Assembly: GCA_963749145.1 (NCBI GenBank)
Contig: CAVVLN010000002.1
Coordinates: forward strand, 682,001-746,000
DNA length: 64,000 nucleotides
DNA from: JASHPR01 sp963749145
GTDB lineage: Bacteria > Actinomycetota > Actinomycetes > Streptosporangiales > Streptosporangiaceae
Direction of reading: 5' to 3'
Shown here: one piece after another, positions 27,932 through 34,237 of the stretch
Layout: the number at the start of each line of letters is the position of its first letter
How positions within the stretch are numbered: the first letter of the stretch is position 1
The notes under the pieces: generated by a model
Databases searched by the model: none
Told to the model about the DNA's origin: nothing
Seen by the model: the letters and a program-made list of their open reading frames with translations, nothing else
Made by a program: the position numbers and the translations under genes

Positions 27932-28351
27932 CTACCGGCCGTCCGCGGGCGGGCCCGGTGGCGCGGCGGCGACGGCCTCGATCTCGACCAGTTGCCCCGG
28001 GTAGCCGAGCACCGTTACCCCGAGCAGCGTGCTCGGTACGTCGTGCTGGCCGAAGGCGGCGGCGACCTCTTCCCAGGCGGCCAGCAGGTCGGCGCGGTCG
28101 CTGCTGGCGACGTAGACGGTCGTCTTCAGCACGTCCCGGATCGTCACGCCGGCCTCCTCCAGCGCGATCCGCAGGTTGGCGAGCGCCTGGCGCATCTGCG
28201 CGGCGACGTCCCCCGGGGCCGTGACCTCTCCCCGCTCGTCGAGCGGGCAGGCGCCGGCGGTGAAGATGAGGCCGGCCTGGCGAGCCGTGGCCGCGTACGC
28301 GTACGGTGCGCCCGCGTACAGCCGGGAGCTGCGGATCAGGTTCACGTCCAT
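27932..28351 (-). CDS. RidA/YjgF-family protein
   Basis: This 139-residue protein has typical Rid motifs: LYAGAPYAYAATARQAGLIF, TAGACPLDERGEV, QALANLRIALEEAGVTIRDV and KTTVYVASSDRADLLAAWEE. RidA enzymes deaminate reactive enamine/imine intermediates from PLP enzymes, but RidA subfamilies differ. The canonical substrate-binding Arg near the C-terminus (usually in a xxPARxx context) is not obvious here (VPSTLLGVTVLG), so it may be a non-deaminating relative. The ATG has GGAG six nt upstream. It is divergent from the leuS leader. Confidence 0.88.
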   Translation of the reverse strand: MDVNLIRSSRLYAGAPYAYAATARQAGLIFTAGACPLDERGEVTAPGDVAAQMRQALANLRIALEEAGVTIRDVLKTTVYVASSDRADLLAAWEEVAAAFGQHDVPSTLLGVTVLGYPGQLVEIEAVAAAPPGPPADGR

Positions 28352-28382
28352 GGCATCTCCATGGCACCGGATTCTGCCACCC

Positions 28383-28476
28383 GGGAGGGAGCCGGCCCGG
28401 CGGCTGTCGCCACCTGGAGGAGCCGGCCCGGCGGCTATGGCCACCTGGGAGGGAGCCGGCCCGGGGGCTGTGGCCG
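28383..28476. repeat. Three imperfect direct repeats of about 32 bp
   Basis: The core AGCCGGCCCGGCGGCT with flanking GGAGG and GCCACCTGG occurs at about 28390, 28421 and 28454 (spacing 31 and 33 bp; the third copy reads GGGGGCT). It lies in the gap between divergent ridA and the leuS leader. No function is evident. Confidence 0.7.
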
Positions 28477-28525
28477 CCGCCCCGGGCGTGCTCGGCTTGG
28501 CGGCACCGCAGCCGATTCGTTGCGC

Positions 28526-28531
28526 TACCCT
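28526..28531 (+). promoter_or_regulatory. Candidate -10 element for the leuS leader transcript
   Basis: TACCCT fits the actinobacterial TAnnnT -10 hexamer and ends six nt before the leader ATG. That would place the transcription start at or next to the A of ATG, giving a leaderless leader peptide. No good -35 is visible at standard spacing. Confidence 0.5.
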
Positions 28532-28537
28532 GAGATC

Positions 28538-28567
28538 ATGCGTTCCGCTTGGCTGCTCCTTAGCTAG
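28538..28567 (+). CDS. leuS leader peptide with three consecutive Leu codons
   Basis: A nine-codon frame encodes MRSAWLLLS, with CTG-CTC-CTT in a row just before the end. It is followed at once by two hairpins and a U run, 115 bp before leuS. Runs of codons for the cognate amino acid before a terminator are the hallmark of ribosome-mediated attenuation. Low charged tRNA-Leu would stall the ribosome at 28553-28561. No ribosome site is needed if the transcript is leaderless. Confidence 0.75.
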   Translation: MRSAWLLLS

Positions 28568-28625
28568 CCGCGCCGACCGATCCGTCGTTGGCGCGGCTGC
28601 CCCTCGTGAGCGAGGGGCCTTTTCT
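28566..28625 (+). terminator. leuS attenuator: 9-bp hairpin followed by a terminator hairpin
   Basis: AGCCGCGCC (28566-28574) pairs perfectly with GGCGCGGCT (28590-28598). Its left arm overlaps the last base of the leader's Ser codon and TAG stop region, so a stalled ribosome would mask it. CCCCTCG (28600-28606) pairs with CGAGGGG (28611-28617) around TGAG and is followed by CCTTTTCT, a good intrinsic terminator. I do not see an explicit alternative antiterminator stem. Confidence 0.75.
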
Positions 28626-28681
28626 ATAGGAGTGAGAGTCAGCCCGGGCGCACCCGGATCTAGCCACATCGTGAGGGACCA

Positions 28682-31315
28682 ATGAAGGCGGCGGAAGACG
28701 CGGGACAAGAGCGGCATGTGGCCGCGGATGGGGCGCCGGGCCGCGATACCGCACGGGCGGAGCGCGACGACCCGGGGGCAGAGCGCTACGACCCGGGGGC
28801 AGAGCGCTACGACCCGGGGGCAGAGCGCTACGACCCGTCGGCGGAGCGCTACGACCCGCGGGCGGTGCAGGAGAAGTGGCAGGAGCGGTGGGCCGCGCTC
28901 GAGCCCTTCGTGGCCAGCGACGACCCGGCCGACGAGCGGCCGCGCACCTACCTGCTGGACATGTTCCCGTACCCGTCCGGTGACCTGCACATGGGTCATG
29001 CCGAGGCGTACGCGATCGGCGACGCGATCGCGCGCTACTTCTTCCAGCGCGGGCACAACGTGCTGCACCCGATCGGCTGGGATGCGTTCGGCCTGCCCGC
29101 GGAGAACGCCGCGATCAGGAACAACTCCCACCCGGCGGACTGGACCTACAAGAACATCGACACCCAGGCGGCCTCGTTCCGGCGGTACGCGGTCTCCTTC
29201 GACTGGTCGCGCCGCCTGTACACCTGCGACCCCGCCTACTACCGCTGGAACCAGTGGCTGTTCCTGCGGCTGCACGAGCGCGGCCTCGCCTACCGCAAGG
29301 ACGGTTACGTCAACTGGTGCCCGGTCGACCAGACCGTGCTGGCCAACGAGCAGGTGATCGCGGGCCGGTGCGAGCGCTGCGGCGCCGAGGTGGTCCGGCG
29401 CGTGCTGACCCAGTGGTACTTCAAGATCACTGAATATGCCGACCGGCTGCTGGAGGGCATGACCGAACTGGAAGGCCTGTGGCCCGAGCCGGTGCTGATG
29501 ATGCAGCGGAACTGGATCGGGCGCAGCGAGGGCGCCGAGGTGCAGTTCACCATCGAGGGGCGCGACGAGCCGGTCACCGTGTTCACCACGCGGCCGGACA
29601 CCCTCTTCGGGGCGACGTTCTTCGTGATCGCGGCCGACTCGCCGCTGGCGGCCGAGGTCTGCGCCCCCCAGCAGCGCGCCGCCCTGGACGTGTACCTGGA
29701 CCAGGTGAGCAAGCTGACCGACATCGAGCGCCAGGCCACCGAGCGCGAGAAGACGGGCGTGTTCCTGGGCCGGTACGCGATCAACCCGGTCAACGGCGAA
29801 CGCATCCCGGTCTGGGCCGCCGACTACGTGCTGCCCGACTACGGCACCGGGGCGATCATGGCCGTTCCCGCGCACGACCAGCGCGACCTGGACTTCGCCC
29901 GGGCTTTCGGCCTGCCGGTGCAGGTCGTGGTGCGCACCGACGCGGCCGACCCGGCGGAGACGGGGGTCGCGACCCCGGGCGACGGGGAACTGATCAACTC
30001 GGGCCCGATCGACGGGCTGCCCAAGGCCAAGGCCATCTCGGCCATCATCGACCTGCTGGCGCAGCGGGGCCTGGGCCGGCCCGCGGTGAACTACCGGCTG
30101 CGCGACTGGCTGCTGTCGCGGCAGCGGTTCTGGGGCACGCCGATCCCGATCGTGTACTGCGGGTCATGCGGAGAGGTGCCGGTGCCCGACGAGCAGCTGC
30201 CCGTGCTCCTGCCTGACCTGCGCGGCCAGGACCTGGCGCCCAAGGGCGTCTCCCCGCTGGCCGCCGCCGAGGACTGGGTGAACACCGAGTGCCCGAAGTG
30301 CGGTGGCCCCGCCACGCGGGACACCGACACTATGGACACGTTCGTCGACTCGTCCTGGTATTTCCTGCGGTACTGCTCGCCGGCCTACGAGGACGGGCCG
30401 TTCGATGTGGACGCGGTGCGCCGATGGAACCCGGTCTACCTGTACGTGGGCGGCAGCGAGCACGCGATCCTGCACCTGATGTACAGCCGGTTCTTCATCA
30501 AGGTCCTGCACGACATGCGGATGCTGGACTACGACGAGCCGTTCACCCGGCTGCTCAACCAGGGCCAGGTAATCAACCAGGGCCGGGCGATGTCCAAGTC
30601 CCTGGGCAACGGGGTCGACCTGGGCGAGCAGCTCGCGGCGCATGGGGTGGACGCGATCCGGCTGACGATGATCTTCGCCAGCCCGCCCACTGATGACATC
30701 GACTGGGCCGACGTGCGGCCCGAGGCGGCGGTGAAGTTCCTGGGCCGGGTCCGGCGGCTGGCCGCCGAGGCGGGCGCGGCTGCGCCGCCATCGGCTGCGC
30801 TGTTGTCAGCTCCGCAGGCTGGCGAGCGCGAGCTGCGGAAGGTGACGCACCAGACCATCGACGAGGTCACCCGGCTGATCGAGTCCCGCAGGCTGAACGT
30901 GGTCGTGGCCCGGCTGATGGAGCTGGCCACGGCCACCCGCAAGACGATCGACTCCGGGCCTGGGGCCGCCGATCCCGCAGTCCGAGAGGCCGCGGAGACG
31001 CTGGCCGTGCTGCTGTCGCTGTTCGCGCCGTACACCGCGGAGGAGTGCTGGGAACTGCTCGGGCACGAGCCGTCCGTGGCGCTGGCGGGCTGGCCGTCCG
31101 CCGACCCGGAACTGCTGGTTCAGGACCTGGTGACGTGCGTCGTCCAGGTGAACGCCAAGGTGCGCGACCGGCTGCAGGTGCCGCCCGGGATCGGGGAAGA
31201 GGACCTGCGCGAACTGGCCCTCGCCGCGCCCGGGGTCAGCCGGGCGCTGGGCGGGCGCGGCGTGCGCACCGTCATCGTGCGGGCGCCGAAGCTGGTCAAC
31301 ATCGTGCCGGAATGA
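28682..31315 (+). CDS. leuS: Leucyl-tRNA synthetase
   Basis: This 877-residue class I synthetase charges tRNA-Leu in the cytosol. FPYPSGDLHMGHAEAY holds the HIGH motif (about 103-106), and QGRAMSKSLGNGVDL holds the KMSKS loop (about 636). The CP1 editing domain shows TTRPDTLFGATFFVIAAD and the zinc-like Cys clusters CERCG and CPKCG are present. The N-terminus is expanded by tandem ERYDPGA repeats before the native RYDPRAVQEKWQERW. The ATG at 28682 has a GTGAGGGA site. Upstream lies a leader-peptide attenuator, so expression probably responds to Leu-tRNA charging. Confidence 0.98.
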   Translation: MKAAEDAGQERHVAADGAPGRDTARAERDDPGAERYDPGAERYDPGAERYDPSAERYDPRAVQEKWQERWAALEPFVASDDPADERPRTYLLDMFPYPSGDLHMGHAEAYAIGDAIARYFFQRGHNVLHPIGWDAFGLPAENAAIRNNSHPADWTYKNIDTQAASFRRYAVSFDWSRRLYTCDPAYYRWNQWLFLRLHERGLAYRKDGYVNWCPVDQTVLANEQVIAGRCERCGAEVVRRVLTQWYFKITEYADRLLEGMTELEGLWPEPVLMMQRNWIGRSEGAEVQFTIEGRDEPVTVFTTRPDTLFGATFFVIAADSPLAAEVCAPQQRAALDVYLDQVSKLTDIERQATEREKTGVFLGRYAINPVNGERIPVWAADYVLPDYGTGAIMAVPAHDQRDLDFARAFGLPVQVVVRTDAADPAETGVATPGDGELINSGPIDGLPKAKAISAIIDLLAQRGLGRPAVNYRLRDWLLSRQRFWGTPIPIVYCGSCGEVPVPDEQLPVLLPDLRGQDLAPKGVSPLAAAEDWVNTECPKCGGPATRDTDTMDTFVDSSWYFLRYCSPAYEDGPFDVDAVRRWNPVYLYVGGSEHAILHLMYSRFFIKVLHDMRMLDYDEPFTRLLNQGQVINQGRAMSKSLGNGVDLGEQLAAHGVDAIRLTMIFASPPTDDIDWADVRPEAAVKFLGRVRRLAAEAGAAAPPSAALLSAPQAGERELRKVTHQTIDEVTRLIESRRLNVVVARLMELATATRKTIDSGPGAADPAVREAAETLAVLLSLFAPYTAEECWELLGHEPSVALAGWPSADPELLVQDLVTCVVQVNAKVRDRLQVPPGIGEEDLRELALAAPGVSRALGGRGVRTVIVRAPKLVNIVPE
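28760..28864 (+). repeat. Five 21-bp tandem repeats in the leuS N-terminus
   Basis: Five back-to-back copies of GAGCGCTACGACCCGGGGGC plus A (the first with GAC for TAC, the last two with altered ends) encode ERDDPGA, ERYDPGA, ERYDPGA, ERYDPSA and ERYDPRA. The last copy is the native start of the synthetase fold. The first four look like in-frame duplications of it. Confidence 0.9.
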
Positions 31316-31345
31316 CGACGCGGCCCGGGTCGGGCGGGTCGGCCG

Positions 31346-31371
31346 GGTCGGCCGGCTCGCGCTGGCCGACC
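31346..31371. terminator. Hairpin between convergent leuS and lexA
   Basis: GGTCGGCC (31346-31353) pairs with GGCCGACC (31364-31371), and the inner GGC/GCT extends the stem around a TCGC loop. It lies in the 90-bp gap between two convergent genes. There is no U tract, so it would be an actinobacterial-type hairpin terminator serving either strand. Confidence 0.5.
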
Positions 31372-31405
31372 GGGCTCCGGTCGCGGCGGTATTAGGGCGG
31401 CCGGG

Positions 31406-32215
31406 TCAGACCCGGCGGAGCACCGCCACCACCTTGCCCAGGATCGTGGCGTCGTTGCCGGCGATCGGGGTGTAGGCGGGGTTGTGCGGCATCAGCCAGA
31501 TGTTGCCGTCGTCGGAGCGCTTGAACGTCTTGACGGTCGCCTCATCGTCGATCATGGCCGCCACGATCTCGCCGTTCTCGGCCACCTCCTGCTGCCGGAC
31601 GACGACCCAGTCGCCGTCGGCGATCGCCGCGTTGATCATCGAGTCGCCGACGACCTTCAGCAGGAACAGATTGCCCTCGCCGACGATCTGCCGCGGCAGC
31701 GGGAAGATGTCCTCGATGTGCTCCTCGGCGAGGATCGGCCCGCCAGCCGCGATCCGGCCCACCATCGGCACGTAGGCGGCCTCCTGCGAGGCGATGTCCA
31801 TCGTCGGCTCGTCGTCCACGTCCTGCTCCGGCCGGATGGCCGGGTGGCCGGGCAGCCGGACCTCGACGGTGCGCGGCCGGCCGATGTCACGGCGCAGGTA
31901 GCCCTTGCGCTGCAGGGTCGAAAGCTGGTACGAGACGCTGGAGGTACTGGTCAGCCCCACCGCCTCGCCGATCTCCCGCATCGAGGGCGGGTAACCCCGG
32001 CGCTGCACCGAGTCGCGGATGACCTGGAGCACCTTGCGCTGCCGCCAGGTCAGCACGTGGTCGGGATCGGGCTTGTCGGGCAGCTCAGCCACGACTGCGG
32101 GGACGCTGCCCTTCGGCTTCCGTCCCGGTCGTCCCTTGGGTCTCTCGCCGGTCCCGGCCTGGATGCCGGCTGACGAGGTCCCTGGCGCCCTCCCGTCCTC
32201 ATTCACACTGCTCAT
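31406..32215 (-). CDS. lexA: LexA repressor, SOS regulator
   Basis: This 269-residue LexA has the winged-helix domain LTWRQRKVLQVIRDSVQRRG through TSSVSYQLSTLQRKGYL. The self-cleavage site AAGG lies within VGRIAAGGPILAEEH, the catalytic Ser in VVGDSMINAAI and the catalytic Lys in DEATVKTFKR. A Gly/Pro/Lys-rich N-terminal extension of about 50 residues (RPKGRPGRKPKG) is typical of actinobacteria. RecA-stimulated cleavage would relieve repression. Two candidate LexA boxes lie in the divergent gap, consistent with autoregulation and control of the LysM gene. Confidence 0.97.
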   Translation of the reverse strand: MSSVNEDGRAPGTSSAGIQAGTGERPKGRPGRKPKGSVPAVVAELPDKPDPDHVLTWRQRKVLQVIRDSVQRRGYPPSMREIGEAVGLTSTSSVSYQLSTLQRKGYLRRDIGRPRTVEVRLPGHPAIRPEQDVDDEPTMDIASQEAAYVPMVGRIAAGGPILAEEHIEDIFPLPRQIVGEGNLFLLKVVGDSMINAAIADGDWVVVRQQEVAENGEIVAAMIDDEATVKTFKRSDDGNIWLMPHNPAYTPIAGNDATILGKVVAVLRRV

Positions 32216-32347
32216 CTTCGGGCCTCCGGGCTCGTGGGTGTGATAACGCCGACGCTAGCGGTTCCGGCGTCCGATCTCAAACATCTGTTCGACGAGCGCC
32301 GAAAGTGTCGGACCCATGCGATAAGACTGTACCGTATCTTCGTTCGA

Positions 32348-32363
32348 TCGAACTGTATTTTGA
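32348..32363. promoter_or_regulatory. LexA box 1
   Basis: TCGAACTGTATTTTGA matches the actinobacterial SOS consensus TCGAAC-N4-GTTCGA in the left half and in four of six right-half positions. It lies 133 bp upstream of lexA, in the gap with the divergent LysM gene, inside an AT-rich island. Confidence 0.6.
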
Positions 32364-32379
32364 TAGAACAGGAGTACGA

Positions 32380-32395
32380 TCGAACTGCCATTCGG
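32380..32395. promoter_or_regulatory. LexA box 2
   Basis: TCGAACTGCCATTCGG has a perfect left half and a right half with four of six matches. It begins exactly 32 bp after box 1, about three helical turns, so two LexA dimers could sit on the same face of DNA. Binding is predicted, not shown. Confidence 0.5.
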
Positions 32396-32624
32396 TTCGA
32401 GGGAGGCCGGAGATGAGCCTGATGAGCGCGGCCGAGGCAGGCCAGGCGGGGGGAGCCAGCCCGGATATCCGTCCGCCGCGGCTCCGTCTGGCGACGGCAG
32501 CAGCCGGGCCGGATGGCGGCGACACGCCCGGGAGCGCGCCGGGCGCCGAGGCCGCCGCTGAGCCGGGCCCGGGCCGGCCGGGAGCACGCCGCGCGTCGCG
32601 GCGACCGGCCTGCGCGCGACGGAG

Positions 32625-33233
32625 GTGCGGGTGCGGGAGGTCCGGGTGGTCCGGCAGGCCAGCGTGCGCACACTGCGGGCCGGGAGCCCGCTGGCGCGGG
32701 ACGCCCAGGCCGGCCAGGGACCGCAGGCCAGTTCGGCCACGTGTACCCGGACAGCTGCACAGGCCCGGACAGCGGCACAGGCCCGGGCGACGGCTCAGGC
32801 GCGGGTGGCGGCGTCGGCTGGGGTGACCCAGGCCCGGGCCGTCTACGCCCGCGCGGCAGCCCAGACCCGGACGGTGTCCCGGGCGCGGACGGCGGGGCCC
32901 CGGCCGGGACAGCCCGGGCCGCTGCGGCTGACCCGCCGGGGCCGCCGGGTCGTGGCGGGACTGGCGGCGCTGGCCGTGATCGTCGCGGCGGCGCTGCTGT
33001 GGATCACCATGGCGGGCAGCGTGCAGGCGTCCAGTCGGGGCCAGGCGCCGGGATCGCCCTATCAGGGCATGACCCGGGTCGTGGTCCGGCCCGGCCAGAC
33101 GCTCTGGTCGATCGCGGCCGCGGCCGAGCCTTCCGCCGATCCGTGGACCGTGGTCCAGCAGATCATCGAGGTCAATGCCCTGAACGGCGCCCGGGTCGAC
33201 GCGGGGCAGCTGCTCTGGGTGCCCCGGAGCTGA
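32625..33233 (+). CDS. LysM-domain membrane protein beside lexA (Rv2719c/ChiZ-like position)
   Basis: From the GTG at 32625 the product has 202 residues: an Ala/Arg/Gln-rich low-complexity region, a membrane segment (VVAGLAALAVIVAAALLWI) and a C-terminal LysM peptidoglycan-binding domain (RVVVRPGQTLWSIAAAAEPS and VVQQIIEVNALNGARVDAGQ). A LysM protein divergent from lexA is typical of mycobacteria, where Rv2719c is SOS-induced and affects division. An ATG at 32413 with a fine GGAGG-like site lies in another frame. That frame stays open past 32625, so the true start may be 32413 with an indel near 32570-32610. SOS control is inferred from the LexA boxes. Confidence 0.7.
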   Translation: MRVREVRVVRQASVRTLRAGSPLARDAQAGQGPQASSATCTRTAAQARTAAQARATAQARVAASAGVTQARAVYARAAAQTRTVSRARTAGPRPGQPGPLRLTRRGRRVVAGLAALAVIVAAALLWITMAGSVQASSRGQAPGSPYQGMTRVVVRPGQTLWSIAAAAEPSADPWTVVQQIIEVNALNGARVDAGQLLWVPRS

Positions 33234-33330
33234 CCTCCGTGACGCCGTGACGGCGGACCTGGGTGCCCCCGGCCTGACCACGGCGGTGACACGCCGGCGG
33301 ACCTGGGTGCCCGGGCCTGATCGCCGCGTC
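33217..33330 (+). repeat. 44-bp period tandem repeat starting in the LysM gene 3' end
   Basis: CTGGGTGCCCCGGAGCTGAC at the end of the gene recurs as CTGGGTGCCCCCGGCCTGAC and CTGGGTGCCCGGGCCTGA. GGGTGCC starts at 33217, 33261 and 33305, exactly 44 bp apart. A separate pair, GACACGCCGGCGGAC, occurs at 33288 and 33347. The array appears to be degenerate duplications of the gene end. Confidence 0.75.
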
Positions 33331-33558
33331 GGCGCGGCGGCGGGACGACACGCCGGCGGACAGTCACCAAACCGCGTCCCGGCGCCGGGCCGGACCGGCC
33401 GGCGGCCGCGGCCCGGCCAGCAATTTCGGCGCCGCGCACCGGAAGACTTGCATCCTGCGGCCACTACGACCACAATATCTAGTAGTTACACCGCTGTAGT
33501 TTTCCACAGGTGGTGTCAGGGTAGCCAGTAGCGAGGAGCCTGAGGGGAGGTGAGCCGC
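33234..33558. other. 325-bp gap upstream of nrdR
   Basis: The first third is the degenerate 44-bp repeat. The last third (33460-33530) is AT-richer and holds the candidate NrdR box and probably the promoter. No cobalamin riboswitch signature was recognised, although the downstream reductase is B12-dependent. Confidence 0.4.
33469..33486. promoter_or_regulatory. Candidate NrdR box
   Basis: ACCACAATATCTAGTAGT is an imperfect palindrome close to the NrdR consensus (ACACwAtATaTwGtgt-like), 73 bp before nrdR. A second dyad, CTGTAGTTTTCCACAG, lies at 33494-33509, 24 bp away centre to centre. NrdR usually binds two boxes, so autoregulation of nrdR-nrdJ is plausible. Confidence 0.45.
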
Positions 33559-34161
33559 GTGTACTGTCCGTATTGCAAGCATCCCGACAGCCGGGTCATC
33601 GACAGCCGGACCGCGGAGGACGGCGCGGCGATCCGCCGTCGGCGGTCGTGCCCGGCGTGCGGCCGGCGGTTCACCACCCAGGAAACGGTCATCCTCATGG
33701 TGGCCAAGCGCAGCGGCGTGACCGAGCCGTTCAACCGGGACAAGATCATCCGGGGCGTCCGGCGGGCCTGCCAGGGCAGGCCGGTCAGCGAGGACCAGCT
33801 CGCGATCCTGGCCCAGCGGGTCGAGGACGCGATCAGGTGCCGCGGCAGCGGGGAGGTCCCCTCGCATGAGGTGGGCCTGGCCATCCTGGGACCGCTGCGT
33901 GACCTCGACGAGGTCGCTTACCTGCGATTCGCCTCGGTCTACCGGGGATTCGAGTCGCTCACGGATTTCGAGGACGAGATTGCCGCACTGCGTTCGGAAC
34001 ACGACCAGGCGCCGCGCGCGGACGACACCGGGCCGCGCCGGGACGACACCGGGCAGGGCGCGGGCACCCGAGCGGCGCGGGCAACACCGAGCCGCGCGCG
34101 GGCAACACCGAGCAGCGGGCCGCGGCCCGGTGAGCCGGGCCGCGCGGCGCATCAGACGTAG
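33559..34161 (+). CDS. nrdR: Transcriptional repressor NrdR
   Basis: This 200-residue repressor of ribonucleotide reductase genes has the zinc ribbon YCPYCKHPDSRVIDSR then RRRRSCPACGRRFTTQE. An ATP-cone (VAKRSGVTEPFNRDKIIRGV, RACQGRPVS) senses ATP/dATP. The GTG at 33559 gives the canonical M-x-CP-x-C start and sits 8 nt after GAGGGGAGG. The upstream GTG at 33550 overlaps that site. A low-complexity Arg/Ala/Pro tail of about 50 residues is extra to the family. It lies 76 bp upstream of nrdJ, forming an nrdRJ unit. Confidence 0.95.
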   Translation: MYCPYCKHPDSRVIDSRTAEDGAAIRRRRSCPACGRRFTTQETVILMVAKRSGVTEPFNRDKIIRGVRRACQGRPVSEDQLAILAQRVEDAIRCRGSGEVPSHEVGLAILGPLRDLDEVAYLRFASVYRGFESLTDFEDEIAALRSEHDQAPRADDTGPRRDDTGQGAGTRAARATPSRARATPSSGPRPGEPGRAAHQT

Positions 34162-34237
34162 CCACACAACAGCAGCAGGACCACGGGGCCAGGCCAGGCT
34201 CGCGACGGGACGAGACCGATCCCTGAAGGGGGAAACG

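Noticed and set aside
28383..28476. CRISPR-like array before leuS
   Set aside because: Repeats are only three, GC-rich, directly abutting with 31-33 bp period, and have no unique spacers or cas genes.
33234..33558. Cobalamin riboswitch before the B12-dependent reductase unit
   Set aside because: No B12-box-like sequence or plausible fold was recognised. A GCCACT fragment alone is not evidence.
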